Positions 8,548-17,941 of a stretch of 64,000 nt of DNA are shown piece by piece. Position numbers and translations under genes: made by a program. The DNA is taken from the NCBI GenBank assembly GCA_027486345.1, contig JAIXPH010000021.1, positions 1-64,000 of the forward strand, in the 5' to 3' direction. The notes below the pieces were generated by a model. It made no database searches. It was not told where the DNA came from and saw only the letters and a program-made list of their open reading frames with translations. Source of the DNA: Paracoccaceae bacterium. GTDB lineage: Bacteria; Pseudomonadota; Alphaproteobacteria; Rhodobacterales; Rhodobacteraceae. Numbering within the stretch: the stretch's first letter is position 1; each line of letters opens with the position of its first letter.

Positions 8548-9826
8548 CTTTGCTCTGCGTGACTGCCCTGCCACCTCCCCCGACGTCGCCCAAGGGCAAG
8601 CGCACCTCGATCACGTCGCCGGGTTGCAGGGCTGCGGCGCGGTCCACTTCGGCGCGGATCAGGCCACCGGCCGCCTTGCGGGTCAATTCGATCACCGGGG
8701 CGGCCATGCCTTCGGTGGTGACAAAGCCTTCGCCGCTGCTGATCGCCTCGGCATAGAGTGCCGCTTCGGTCTTCATCCGCGCGCGCAGGGCGGCGATTTC
8801 GCCTTCGGCCACGGCCAGCGCGTCAAGGATGTCGCGCTTGCGGGAGTTGAGGATGTCAAGCCGCCGCGCCCCGGCCTCGGTCAGGCGCTGTTCGGCGGTC
8901 AGGCGGGCGGTTTCCAGTTCAAGCAGCCGCACCTCTTGATCCGCCACCAGACTTTGCAGGTCCATCCGGCGGCTGGCGGTGGTCAGGCCGCGTTCGACAA
9001 GGTCCGTGGTATTGGCCAGTCCCGCCTGCGCCAGTTCCAGTTGTTCGCCCCGCAGGGTGATCTGTTTGCCCAGTCGGTCAATCTCGGCGGCCAGCAGCTT
9101 TTCCAGCGCGGCGATCTGGGCCAGTTGCGCGGTCACTTCGCTGTCGCGGGCGGCCTTGATCTCGGCCTCGCGGGCCAAGAGGGCGGGGGCCGCCGGGTCG
9201 TCCTGCAATTCGGCGACCGTCGGGATTGTGTCGGTGCTGGCCAGTTCCGCCTGCAGCCGCGCCATCGTCGCCAATCGGCGCATCAGGTCCAGCCGCAGCA
9301 CCTCATGCGCGCCCAAGGAGGCCAGCGCCGAGCGTTCGCCTTGCAGAAAGGCGGTTTCGGCGCGACGAAACCCCCCGGCCAGACCGATGGCCTCGATCAC
9401 GTTCATGCCGGGCAGATAGGCCACGGCGCCGGGCGTTTGCACCTCGCCCATGACATAGACCGGACGGTATGCGATGATCTCCACGCTGGCGTCGATTTCT
9501 CCGCTGACACCCATGCGGGTTTGCACCTGCGTCAGGATCGCGGTGGACAGTTCCGTCACCGTCAAACCCGCCGCCCGCACCGGCCCGGCCATCGGAATGG
9601 ACACGAGGCCATCGGCCCCCACCCAATATTCGCCGCTGACATCGGGCCAGGCGGTGTAGGTCTGGCTGACCGGGTCCCATTGCCCGATGCGGATGAACAG
9701 CTTTTCGCGCGGTCCGAGGTGGTAGTCCTGCACCGTGACGGGCGGCGCCGGGTCGGTTTGCGCGGGTGACCCCGTCGCCAGCCCTCCCGACAGGACCAAG
9801 GCCCAGAGCAGCCATGGGTTACGCAT
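8471..9826 (-). CDS. Polysaccharide export outer-membrane protein with long coiled coil (ExoF/Wza-like)
   Basis: About 451 aa. A signal peptide (MRNPWLLWALVLSGG to about residue 23) is followed by a polysaccharide export domain (YHLGPREKLFIRIGQWDP) and a SLBB-like segment (VYVMGEVQTPGAVAYLPG). Residues about 200-370 are an Ala/Glu/Leu-rich coiled coil that could span the periplasm. No lipobox cysteine is evident, so it resembles ExoF more than lipoprotein Wza. It overlaps the chain-length gene by 8 bases at its start and is the last gene of the minus-strand EPS operon. The likely role is the exit conduit or its periplasmic connector. Confidence 0.82.
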   Translation of the reverse strand: MRNPWLLWALVLSGGLATGSPAQTDPAPPVTVQDYHLGPREKLFIRIGQWDPVSQTYTAWPDVSGEYWVGADGLVSIPMAGPVRAAGLTVTELSTAILTQVQTRMGVSGEIDASVEIIAYRPVYVMGEVQTPGAVAYLPGMNVIEAIGLAGGFRRAETAFLQGERSALASLGAHEVLRLDLMRRLATMARLQAELASTDTIPTVAELQDDPAAPALLAREAEIKAARDSEVTAQLAQIAALEKLLAAEIDRLGKQITLRGEQLELAQAGLANTTDLVERGLTTASRRMDLQSLVADQEVRLLELETARLTAEQRLTEAGARRLDILNSRKRDILDALAVAEGEIAALRARMKTEAALYAEAISSGEGFVTTEGMAAPVIELTRKAAGGLIRAEVDRAAALQPGDVIEVRLPLGDVGGGGRAVTQSKVIPSAPNSASVSPAGPSAPPPEGHD

Positions 9827-11984
9827 GCAGCACCCGCTCTTCATAATCGCCGCGCCGCATGTACAGCCGCGCCTGCGCCAGATCGGCCCCGGTCAACACG
9901 GTGGTGATAACGGGGCGCAGCGCGGCCCCCTGTGCCGCCACGGCCTCGCGCAGCAGGTCGGGGGTGACACGGCCCCAGGGCACCAGCAGCACCGATCCAT
10001 CCGCGATGGACGCAAGCGCCACCGGGAAGCCGGGCGCGATCAGAGGCGGCAGGCAAAGCAGGATATGGCGATAGGTCGCGCGCAGGTCGGCGGTCTGGGC
10101 GGAATCGCGACCGCTGCGGCTTTGGGGCAGGATGCGGTGCAGGTCGGCGGGTTTCCACATCTCGACCTGCGGCAGCGCGCCAAGCCGTTGAGCCACCCCC
10201 TGACCCAATCCCCCGGCATTGATGACCAGCACCCGCTCCTCCGCGCTGGCCAAGGATTCGACCAAGGCGGGCAGGGCCTCGACTTCGCCCGCCTCGACCG
10301 GGACCATGGCGATGATGCGGCCAGACTGCCCGGCGGCAAAACGGGATACCTCCGCCCGCACCTGCGGCAAGGTCCGGTTCAGGGCCAGCGCGTCCTGTGC
10401 CGTCTCGGCTGCCTTGCCCTTGCGCGTTCGGGCGGGCATCAGCCCGGCGCAGGGCAGTCCCAGACGGTCGCGCAGATCCTTTTGCGTCCGCAACAGGGGG
10501 GGACCCATTTCGCGGCGGGCGGCGATGACCAGCCCCACCAGACCGCCCAGGATCAGCCCCAGCGCCAGCATCACCTTGCGCTGCGGGCTGGAGGGCGCTT
10601 TGGGCACCTCGGCGGGCGAAATGATGCTGACCGAGGCCATGGGAAAATTCTGTTGCTGCGTCGCGATTTCGTAGCGTTCCAGATATTGGCGGTAGACAGT
10701 GGTGTAGGTCTCTGCCATCGCCTCAAGCTGCGCGAGTTGGCCCATCACGCGCACATCGCCGGTGCTGCCCTTGGCAAAGGCGCGCAGGTCGTCCTGCAAC
10801 GAGGCGACGCGACTGGTGGCGATGTTGTAATTGGCCTCGATCGCTCCGGCGGCACGGTTCAGTTCCTCGGCGATCGCGCGTTCGGTCAGGTCCATCTCGG
10901 CCTTCAGCTTGGTGGCCTGCGGATGGTCCGGCCCCGCGCTTTCCGAAATCGCCAGCCAGCGACGGCGGTTGTCCAGATACTCTGTCCGCATCGTCAGCAC
11001 GGCGGCATCCGCCGGGGTCAGGGTTTCCAGCGCTGAGACCGCGATCACATCGCCCGAGGCCAGCAGCGTGCGGAAATTGTCAAGCCGGGCCTTCACCTCG
11101 GCCACTTCGGCCGAGGCGGTGACCAAGGCGCTGGCCAGTTCGGATTGCTGCTGATCCGACAGGAGAACGCCTTGGAAATGCACCAGATTGTGCCGCGCGC
11201 GGAAGTCTTGCACGGCGCTCGTCGCCTCCAGCGTCTGTCGGGCCAGTTGGGACAGGCGGTCGCTGATCCATTTGCCCGCATTGGCCGAGACTTCCGAGGT
11301 CGAGGACAATTGGAAGGCCACATAGGCCTGCCCATAGGCGCGTGCCACGGTGGCGGCACGGACCGGGTCGGGATCGGAAAACCCGACCTCAAGCACGAAA
11401 CTGCGGCCGATCCGGGTGACCGTTACCTCTTCGCGCAGCCGCGCCGCCGCCGCGTCCCGTGCCGCGCGGTCCGGATCGACAAGGCCCTCGCCCGGGTCCG
11501 CGTCACCGGAGACCAGCCCCATCACTGCCTGCAAGACCGCCGCCGCCTGTCCGGTCAACCCGCGTGGCGGGTCCATGAAGGCCGCGTCCTTGTGCAGTTG
11601 CAGCCGGTCCACTACGGCCAAAGCCAGAAGTTGCGAGCCCAGAATCTCGATCTCGGATTGCACGGCGGCATCGGTGCGCTGGGCATTGGGCATGGCGGAG
11701 ACCTGATTGAGCAGGTCCGAGCGTTCCTCGTCCAGCAGCACGGTTTCGGACGCGCTGTAGCGCGGCACCGACCCGAGGATCAGCACCAGCGCCGCCGCGG
11801 CACCGATCCCGGCGGATCGGGCCACCAGACCCGCCTGCCGCCGTGCCGCCCGCGCCAATTGGTCGGTGTCGATCACCGGAGCCGCAAGCGGGGCCGCAAT
11901 CGGGGCGGCGGCAGGCTGCGGCGCGGCGGGGGCCGGACCGCGCGCATAGGGGGGCAAGCCGGGATCGGGCAAAGGGCTGTTCAT
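9819..11984 (-). CDS. Polysaccharide co-polymerase / chain-length determinant with degenerate kinase domain
   Basis: 721 aa inner-membrane protein of the Wzz/ExoP type. A Pro/Ala-rich N-terminus (1-40) precedes a first membrane helix (about 55-75). A large periplasmic coiled-coil domain follows, then SSPQRKVMLALGLILGG, the Pro-rich motif and second helix. The cytoplasmic end resembles a BY-kinase domain, but where Walker A (GxxxxGKT/S) should be there is MVPVEAGEVEALPALVES. No tyrosine cluster ends the protein. It is therefore probably not an active autokinase. It overlaps galU by 4 bases and probably sets chain length with the polymerase and export protein. Confidence 0.82.
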   Translation of the reverse strand: MNSPLPDPGLPPYARGPAPAAPQPAAAPIAAPLAAPVIDTDQLARAARRQAGLVARSAGIGAAAALVLILGSVPRYSASETVLLDEERSDLLNQVSAMPNAQRTDAAVQSEIEILGSQLLALAVVDRLQLHKDAAFMDPPRGLTGQAAAVLQAVMGLVSGDADPGEGLVDPDRAARDAAAARLREEVTVTRIGRSFVLEVGFSDPDPVRAATVARAYGQAYVAFQLSSTSEVSANAGKWISDRLSQLARQTLEATSAVQDFRARHNLVHFQGVLLSDQQQSELASALVTASAEVAEVKARLDNFRTLLASGDVIAVSALETLTPADAAVLTMRTEYLDNRRRWLAISESAGPDHPQATKLKAEMDLTERAIAEELNRAAGAIEANYNIATSRVASLQDDLRAFAKGSTGDVRVMGQLAQLEAMAETYTTVYRQYLERYEIATQQQNFPMASVSIISPAEVPKAPSSPQRKVMLALGLILGGLVGLVIAARREMGPPLLRTQKDLRDRLGLPCAGLMPARTRKGKAAETAQDALALNRTLPQVRAEVSRFAAGQSGRIIAMVPVEAGEVEALPALVESLASAEERVLVINAGGLGQGVAQRLGALPQVEMWKPADLHRILPQSRSGRDSAQTADLRATYRHILLCLPPLIAPGFPVALASIADGSVLLVPWGRVTPDLLREAVAAQGAALRPVITTVLTGADLAQARLYMRRGDYEERVLHA

Positions 11985-12907
11985 TCCGCCGCCTTTTGCT
12001 GGGCCAGAACGCCCGACAGGAACTGGGCGAAATCGTCGCGGAGTTCGGGATTGGCCAGCGCATAGGACACGGTGGCCTGCAAAAATCCCTGCTTGGAGCC
12101 GCAGTCAAACCGCATCCCGCTGAAGCGATGGGCAAAGACATGACCGCCCGCCGCGATCTCGGCGGCGATGGCGTCCGTCAACTGGATTTCCCCGCCCGAG
12201 CCGCGCGACTGCGCCGACAGATGCCCGAAGATCGTGGGTTGCAGGATGTAGCGGCCGATCACGGCAAGGTTCGAGGGCGCGGTTCCGGTTCTTGGCTTCT
12301 CGACGATGCCGCGCACCGGCGCGGTCGCTCCGGGTCCCGACATGACATCAAGGATGCCATAGGCCTGGGCCTGTTCGGGTGCCACCTCCATGGCGGCGAT
12401 CACGCTGCCCCCGGTTTCGGCCTGCACCTCGACCATCTGGCGCAGACAGGGGGTGTCGGCACTGACCACGTCATCGGGCAGGATCACGGCAAAGGGTTCA
12501 TCGCCGATCAGATGGCGCGCGCACCAGACCGCATGGCCCAGTCCCAGCGGGCGATGCTGCCGCACGGTGGACACCTGCCCGCACTCCAGCGTCGCATCGC
12601 GCACGGCCTGCAACAGCGCCAGTTTGCCCGCGCGCTCCAGACTGCGCTCCAGCTCCGGGGCCGCGTCGAAATGGTCCTCGATGTTGGTCTTTCCGCGCGC
12701 CGTGACGAAAATGAATTGCTCGATCCCGGCGGCGCGCGCCTCGTCGACGGCGTATTGGATGAGCGGGCGGTCCACCAGCGTCAGGGTCTCTTTCGGCAGG
12801 GCCTTGGTCGCCGGCAGAAAGCGGGTGCCCAGTCCGGCGACCGGAAAGATCGCCTTGCGGACGCGTGAGGCGGAGGTGGGCGCGGCACGGGATGTCGCGA
12901 TACGCAT
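11981..12907 (-). CDS. galU: UTP-glucose-1-phosphate uridylyltransferase
   Basis: 308 aa enzyme making UDP-glucose from UTP and glucose 1-phosphate, the donor for EPS glycosyltransferases. The nucleotidyltransferase signature AIFPVAGLGTRFLPATKALPK is at residues 19-39. FVTARGKTNIEDHFD, HRPLGLGHAVWCA, ILPDDV and GIVEKP are all as in GalU/ExoN. ATG at 12907 follows AAAGGAGA at ideal spacing, so the longer upstream frame is rejected. It lies between the polymerase gene and the chain-length gene, so precursor supply is probably co-regulated with polymerisation. Confidence 0.93.
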   Translation of the reverse strand: MRIATSRAAPTSASRVRKAIFPVAGLGTRFLPATKALPKETLTLVDRPLIQYAVDEARAAGIEQFIFVTARGKTNIEDHFDAAPELERSLERAGKLALLQAVRDATLECGQVSTVRQHRPLGLGHAVWCARHLIGDEPFAVILPDDVVSADTPCLRQMVEVQAETGGSVIAAMEVAPEQAQAYGILDVMSGPGATAPVRGIVEKPRTGTAPSNLAVIGRYILQPTIFGHLSAQSRGSGGEIQLTDAIAAEIAAGGHVFAHRFSGMRFDCGSKQGFLQATVSYALANPELRDDFAQFLSGVLAQQKAAE

Positions 12908-13091
12908 CGAAGTCTCCTTTGGCAGCATGGATTTCGGCACAGGAAGGTCAGGGGGGCGGACGTCCGCAGGGCAGGCGTCCAGAAGCGCGGGGCCGCAGGA
13001 CAGGCGGCAGGCACGGGAAAAAGGGGCAAGGGACGGCAGGACGCATCCTGTGTCCGAGGGGTCCGGCCCAAGGGGCCACGGGATCACGGCA

Positions 13092-14462
13092 TCAAGGCGG
13101 CGCGGCCAGTCCGCCGCCGTCTCTGGCGGGAAAAGCCGGATCAGGGGCAAAAGGTTCCCGACGATGCTGCGATGCAGCAAGAACGTGCAGGCTTTGCCGC
13201 CGCCGCCCCGCATCGCCCACCCGGTCCGCCATCGACAACAGCAGGAAAGGCACGAGGAAGCTGCCCGCAGTGTAGGGGGAAAAGAAATCGATCTCGACAA
13301 AGGCGCGGATCGCGAACAGCACCGCCATCGCCGCAAAGACCGCCCCAGCCCCCCGGGCATCGCGCAAGGCGTCGGGGTTGTTGGGCAACTCCGTCGATCT
13401 GCCCGCCAGCAGACACCAGACCGCCAAGGCCGGCAGACCCAGCGTCCATGAGGCCAGCAGCGCCACACCGGCGGTTCCGAGGCCGACATAGCCCTCGATC
13501 AGGGTGTTGTGGAAATGAAAGCCGGTGAAGGTGTCGATGTGGAACTCCAGCCAGAGCTCCTCGGCCAGACCGCGGCCTTCGACCCAGAAGGCATTGTAGC
13601 CAAGACCCCAGGGCGCGGCATCCTGTCCGACCTCGATCCCGCGCGACCACAGGTAGGTGCGGCCCGTCAGGGTGCTGTCCTTGCCGAAGACGCCCAGAAC
13701 GGTATCCAGCGCCCCCCCTTGCAGCGCGGCGACCGTCCCGGCGACGAAGAGGATGACCAGAAGACCGACCGCGCCCAGGCGGAACCGGTCATCAAAGCGC
13801 ATCAACAGCGCCGCCGCCGCCATCACGATCAGCGCCAGCGCGACGGTGATCATGGCGGTGGCGCTTTCGGTCAGAACCACCGTCCACAGCGAGAACGCCG
13901 CGATCCCCACAGCCGGAACCGCCCAAGCAAGCGCATGCCGGTCCAGCATCGCCACACCCAGCGCACCGATCAGCGTGAGCGAGGCGAAAAGGCCAAGTTG
14001 GTTCTTCGACGAGAACGCCCCGGAAAAGGCATAGCTGCCATCGACCACGTCATAGGCGTAGCCTCCGACCGCGTGGGAATAGATCAGCACCACCGTGCCA
14101 CCCAGCATCACGCCCCGCACGAAGGTGGCCATGGTCAGGCAGCGCGCGGCGACCAGTCCCAGAAGCACCGTGCTGCCATATTGCACCGCCGCCCGCAGCG
14201 TCACCTCGGGCCGGTCGGACCAAAGCACCGACGCCAGTGCAAGCATCGGCAGCGCCAAAAGCACCGCGGGCCGCTGAAGGCGCGACCACAGGTGGCGATA
14301 GGGCAGGGCCAGCATGGGCAGCCAGACCGCGTAGAAGGCCAGCACTGGCGGTTTTCCAAAGCGCGAGGAATAGGCGAAGACGAACATCGACACTGCCATG
14401 GCCAGCGTGGCAAAGACCCCGTTCCGGTGGGGATCGGCCACAAGGCGGGTGTCGAGGTGCAT
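13092..14462 (-). CDS. O-antigen ligase/EPS polymerase-type membrane protein (Wzy/ExoQ-like)
   Basis: 456 aa with about ten to twelve hydrophobic helices. A periplasmic loop carries GRTYLWSRGIEV and HFHNTLIEGYVGLG, the residues typical of the Wzy_C/O-antigen ligase family. In an EPS locus this is most likely the repeat-unit polymerase, acting on undecaprenyl-linked units in the periplasm. ATG at 14462 follows AGGAG by 6 bases. It is the first gene of the operon with galU, the chain-length gene and the export gene, and it diverges from the exoY-type gene. Ligase versus polymerase cannot be settled by sequence alone. Confidence 0.83.
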   Translation of the reverse strand: MHLDTRLVADPHRNGVFATLAMAVSMFVFAYSSRFGKPPVLAFYAVWLPMLALPYRHLWSRLQRPAVLLALPMLALASVLWSDRPEVTLRAAVQYGSTVLLGLVAARCLTMATFVRGVMLGGTVVLIYSHAVGGYAYDVVDGSYAFSGAFSSKNQLGLFASLTLIGALGVAMLDRHALAWAVPAVGIAAFSLWTVVLTESATAMITVALALIVMAAAALLMRFDDRFRLGAVGLLVILFVAGTVAALQGGALDTVLGVFGKDSTLTGRTYLWSRGIEVGQDAAPWGLGYNAFWVEGRGLAEELWLEFHIDTFTGFHFHNTLIEGYVGLGTAGVALLASWTLGLPALAVWCLLAGRSTELPNNPDALRDARGAGAVFAAMAVLFAIRAFVEIDFFSPYTAGSFLVPFLLLSMADRVGDAGRRRQSLHVLAASQHRREPFAPDPAFPARDGGGLAAPP

Positions 14463-14773
14463 GGCATCTCCTGACGCGGACTGAAGCGGAACATGGGTCG
14501 CGACCGGCCAGCGGTCGCCCGTGTCAGCGCCGTTCCGCCCTGTCGGTTCCGTCCCGTCCTGCCGGGTCGGAAACTTCCTGACAGGGGGAACCGGGGCGGC
14601 GGTGCAGGCATCCTGTCCCGACGGGGGGCTGAACGGTGACGGGTCATTGGCGGGGCAGAGCCCGGCTGAGGACGGTCGCCGAACGCGATCCCCCTGCGGT
14701 GTGGCGGGACGCGGCGATGGGTCTGCCATCGGTCGGCCCACCCCGCCGCGACAGAAAAAACGGAGTGGGACAG
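14463..14773. other. Divergent intergenic region of the EPS locus
   Basis: 311 bases separate the polymerase-type gene and the exoY-type gene, so both EPS promoters must lie here. I see a short inverted repeat (GCGACC / GGTCGC, about 14496-14516) and a short A run before the exoY-type ribosome site, but no convincing promoter pair. Open frames crossing it have no recognisable protein. Confidence 0.4.
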
Positions 14774-15640
14774 ATGGACGATATCAGCACGCGCCGCGCC
14801 TCGACCGGACATGAGCGTGACGAGGCCCGATGGCCTGCCTTGGCCGAAGGGCTGGGCAACAGCCTTGCCGCAACCCCGGTGCCGGGACTGGTCCTGCCCG
14901 TCTCCAGCCGCCCCGCCGCCCGCGATGGCCGTGGCGACGGGCGGCTGGATGCCCGCATGGATGCCCGAACGGACGGCCGAACGGACGGGCGTCTTGAGGG
15001 GCGAGCAGAGCACAAACGTCCCACCGCTCTGGGCGACGCGGTCAAGACCGGGTTCGACCGCTCGGCCTCGTTGGCCGGGTTGATCCTGTTGCTGCCGCTG
15101 TTCCTGATGGTGGCCGCCCTGATCTGGCTGCGCGATCCGGGTCCGGTACTCTATGGGCATGTCCGCATCGGCAAGGGCGGGCGTAGTTTTCGCTGCCTGA
15201 AGTTCCGCACCATGGTGCGGGATGGCGACCGCGTGCTCGTGGCGCATCTGGCCGCCGACCCCGAGGCTGCCCGCGAGTGGGAAGCGACGCGCAAGTTGAA
15301 GTCCGACCCGCGCGTCACGCCGATGGGCCGCATGCTGCGCAAGACCAGCCTTGATGAGTTGCCGCAACTGATCAACGTGCTGAAGGGCGACATGAGCCTT
15401 GTCGGCCCCCGCCCCATCGTCGCGGACGAGGCGCGCCATTACGGGGCGGCGATCCGCGATTACATGGCGGTGCGCCCCGGCCTGACCGGATTGTGGCAAA
15501 TCGGCGGGCGCAGTGACACGAGCTATGCCGAACGCGTGCTGCTGGATCAGACCTATGTGCAACGCCGCAGTCTGGCGCTGGACCTGTGGGTCCTGCTGCG
15601 GACCGTCGTGGTCGTCCTGCGCGGTCGCGGCAGCTATTGA
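14774..15640 (+). CDS. exoY: Undecaprenyl-phosphate sugar-1-phosphate transferase (ExoY-like)
   Basis: 288-aa bacterial sugar transferase that starts the repeat unit by moving hexose-1-phosphate to undecaprenyl phosphate. After a variable N-terminus it has one membrane helix (about 95-115). Then come FRCLKFRTMVRDGD, RKTSLDELPQLINVLKGDMS, LVGPRPI and PGLTGLWQI, all PglC/ExoY hallmarks. The N-terminus carries seven 4-residue repeats (x-Asp/Glu-Gly/Ala-Arg, residues 50-77). ATG at 14774 has GGAG 8 bases upstream. It diverges from the polymerase operon. The choice of galactose as in ExoY is not proven. Confidence 0.88.
   Translation: MDDISTRRASTGHERDEARWPALAEGLGNSLAATPVPGLVLPVSSRPAARDGRGDGRLDARMDARTDGRTDGRLEGRAEHKRPTALGDAVKTGFDRSASLAGLILLLPLFLMVAALIWLRDPGPVLYGHVRIGKGGRSFRCLKFRTMVRDGDRVLVAHLAADPEAAREWEATRKLKSDPRVTPMGRMLRKTSLDELPQLINVLKGDMSLVGPRPIVADEARHYGAAIRDYMAVRPGLTGLWQIGGRSDTSYAERVLLDQTYVQRRSLALDLWVLLRTVVVVLRGRGSY
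14921..15004 (+). repeat. Seven 12-bp tandem units encoding xDGR/xDAR
   Basis: Seven consecutive 12-base units inside the sugar transferase gene encode RDGR, GDGR, LDAR, MDAR, TDGR, TDGR and LEGR. The units are diverged at the DNA level but keep frame and charge alternation. They lie in the variable cytoplasmic N-terminus ahead of the membrane helix. Confidence 0.8.
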
Positions 15641-15726
15641 CCGCCACGATCCGCGCGCCGCTGGCCTGCGACGGACGGGCTGTCAGACGGGACCATGCCC
15701 GGACCGGGGGCGCAGGAGGCGGCGGG

Positions 15727-16755
15727 TCAGGACGGGGTGGACCGTCGCCCCGCGCGGCCGGTCCGGGTGGTGCGGGGGGAAAAGCGGCGGCGCAGGAATC
15801 CCACGCCCCAGCCCAGATGCATGGCCATCGCGGCAGGCCCGGACCACAGCACCGCCCACCGTCGCGACCGCAGGGCCAGAAGGCAGCCGAAGCCCAGACA
15901 CAGCACCGCCCAAAGCAGGGCGGGACCGGCCAGCAACAGCCATCCCGCATCGACCGGTGCCAGCACCACGCCCAGCCCCGCCAGACCGACCGCCACCGGC
16001 ACCAGCGCCGGTGCCATCTGGCGCGGCTTCAGGGGCAGCGCGTGTTTCATCACCGTGGTCGCGCGCCCGCGCCCATGGGCAAGGTACTGGCGATACAGCG
16101 CGCCCAGACTGCGCCGGGGCAGATAGCGGATGCGCAGGCGGTCGGTCAGCCAGATCTTGCGCCCCGCACGGCGCAGGCGATGGTCCAACTCGGCATCCTC
16201 ATTGTGGCTTTGGCCGGGGTCATAACCGCCCACGGCGCGGAAATCGGCAAGCCGCATCAGCGCATGGTGGCCATGATCGACAAAGCGCCCGCCGCTGGTG
16301 CCTGACAAGCCGATCCGATGGGCGCTGCCCCCGGTGCCGAGGATACTGTTCTGCGCGGCGGCGACCCCTTGGGTGAAGGCATCGGTGCCCACCGTCTCCA
16401 TCGCCACGGTGACGGAGGCGGCACCGGTGCGGGCCATCTCCTCCAGCAACTGTCCGGCAAAGCGGGGCGGATAGGCGGCATGGGCATCGGCGCGCAACAG
16501 ATGGGTGCGTCGCTCGCCCAGTAGGTCCACCGCCAGATTGATCCCTGCCGACTGCAACCGCTGCGGATTGTGGATGAGGCGCAAGCGCGGCTCCGCCGCC
16601 ATCTGGCGCCGCACGATCTCAGGCGTGCCGTCGGTGCTGCCGCCATCGGCGACGACCAACAGGGTGTCGTCCGGGGCCTCGGCCAGAAGACCCGCGATGA
16701 CGGCGTCGATCTGCGCGGCCTCGTTCAGGGTGGGGATCACGATGAGCAGGCTCAT
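15727..16755 (-). CDS. exoA: Membrane-associated GT2 glycosyltransferase (ExoA-like)
   Basis: 342 aa. The N-terminus LLIVIPTLNEAAQID is the GT2 start, and VVADGGSTDGT and LLRADAHAAYPP carry the metal-binding acidic residues. NEDAELDHRLRRAG and RYLPRRSLGALYRQY match ExoA-type enzymes that add the second sugar of succinoglycan. Two or three hydrophobic segments end the protein. ATG at 16755 is used; the upstream 52 residues of the open frame lack similarity. It lies 10 bases after the next glycosyltransferase, so they form an operon, and it converges with exoY. ExoA naming is by resemblance. Confidence 0.8.
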   Translation of the reverse strand: MSLLIVIPTLNEAAQIDAVIAGLLAEAPDDTLLVVADGGSTDGTPEIVRRQMAAEPRLRLIHNPQRLQSAGINLAVDLLGERRTHLLRADAHAAYPPRFAGQLLEEMARTGAASVTVAMETVGTDAFTQGVAAAQNSILGTGGSAHRIGLSGTSGGRFVDHGHHALMRLADFRAVGGYDPGQSHNEDAELDHRLRRAGRKIWLTDRLRIRYLPRRSLGALYRQYLAHGRGRATTVMKHALPLKPRQMAPALVPVAVGLAGLGVVLAPVDAGWLLLAGPALLWAVLCLGFGCLLALRSRRWAVLWSGPAAMAMHLGWGVGFLRRRFSPRTTRTGRAGRRSTPS

Positions 16756-16765
16756 GGCGCGCCTT

Positions 16766-17941
16766 TCATGGCTGTGCCTCGGGCCAGGGGCTGTCAGGGG
16801 GCGCGGTCCCGAGGATGGCGGCGACAAGGGCGCGGCAATCCTCCGGCCCGCTGCGCCAGAGATCGGGAGGGGCCTCGGCCAAGGCCCGGCGCAATTGGCC
16901 GTGCCGCGCATCGGTCATGGCGGCGAAGAGCGCGACGAGACTGTCCAGATTGCTGCGCTCCACCACCAGCCCAAGGGCATGGGCGCGCAGGAAACGGCCG
17001 GTCTCGACCTCGGCCAGCGCGATGGGCACGGCCAGATGCGCGGCGCTTTCATACAGGCGGTTGGGCAGCAGCCATGCCGAGTTGTGCCCCTCTTCGTAAT
17101 AGTCGATGCACCACGAGAAATGCACATCGGCGTAATGGGCGGGCAGGTCCTCGGCCTGATAGGGGCCCGCATAGCGCAGGTGGGGCGCGCGGGCGACCAT
17201 AGCCGCGAAATCGGGAAAGACGGCGGCCGAGGGGCGGCCGCGCAGGATCACCTCCACCCGTCCCGCCAAACGCGCGGCAAGGCCGGACAGCAGGTCAAAC
17301 GAGCGTCGGCACCGCAGCGCCCCGAACCAGCCAATGCGAAACGGCGGCGCCGGGGGCGACGGTGGCGGATGCGCCGGACGCGGCCCTTCGGTCAGCACCT
17401 TGTTTTCCACCAGAAGGATGCGGTCCGCAAAGGGCATCGTCGCCAGATGCTGCGCGATGAAGGCCGGGGAAGAGGTGAGGACCAGATCGACCGACCGCCC
17501 CAGCCGCGCCTGCACGAGACGCATCGCCTGACCGGCCGGACCGGGGGCGGTCAGGCTCCGGTGCAGGTCGAGGATTTCGTAGACCAGCCGGGGCCGACCG
17601 CCCAGACGGCGCTGCACCGCGCGGGCGATGACCAACATTTCCAGATTGCGCGCGACCAGCGCCTCCACCCCGTCGAACTTGGCCACCAAGGCCGCCATCC
17701 CGCCCCCGAGCACGCGCGCTACGGCCAAGGCCCGCTGTCCCAATCGCGCGTCGGCGGTCTGGCCCAGCACCAGCGGTTCGGGAAGACGCGACGGGGGCAA
17801 GGGGGGACCCCGCAGGAACCCGGCCAGTTCCACCTCGGCCCCGCCAAGCGTCAGCATGCGCAGTCGCCGCGCGATGGCCGGATCGCCAAGGTCATGCGCC
17901 AGATATCCGATCCGTGCCGATGGTGCCAAACCGTCCCCCAA
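16766..17941 (-). CDS. Glycosyltransferase, GT-B fold, EPS locus
   Basis: About 391 aa. The N-terminal half begins IGYLAHDLGDPAIARRLRML. The C-terminal half has RIGWFGALRCRRSF, ILRGRPSA and NRLYESAAHLAVPIALAE, a layout typical of GT-B glycosyltransferases in which E of the last motif contacts the donor. It resembles succinoglycan glycosyltransferases such as ExoL, but the assignment is uncertain. Start codons are weak: TTG at 17941 or TTG at 17929, the latter with GGGGGA just upstream. It precedes the exoA-like gene in a two-gene operon and diverges from the NodT-type lipoprotein. Confidence 0.75.
   Translation of the reverse strand: MGDGLAPSARIGYLAHDLGDPAIARRLRMLTLGGAEVELAGFLRGPPLPPSRLPEPLVLGQTADARLGQRALAVARVLGGGMAALVAKFDGVEALVARNLEMLVIARAVQRRLGGRPRLVYEILDLHRSLTAPGPAGQAMRLVQARLGRSVDLVLTSSPAFIAQHLATMPFADRILLVENKVLTEGPRPAHPPPSPPAPPFRIGWFGALRCRRSFDLLSGLAARLAGRVEVILRGRPSAAVFPDFAAMVARAPHLRYAGPYQAEDLPAHYADVHFSWCIDYYEEGHNSAWLLPNRLYESAAHLAVPIALAEVETGRFLRAHALGLVVERSNLDSLVALFAAMTDARHGQLRRALAEAPPDLWRSGPEDCRALVAAILGTAPPDSPWPEAQP

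Noticed and set aside
8624-9769. Plus-strand 381-codon open frame
   Set aside because: It is antisense to the polysaccharide export gene, has no recognisable domain, and is Gly/Gln/His rich.
14921-15004. Short regular repeats considered as a CRISPR array
   Set aside because: The units are contiguous 12-base in-frame codons with no spacers, inside a real gene.
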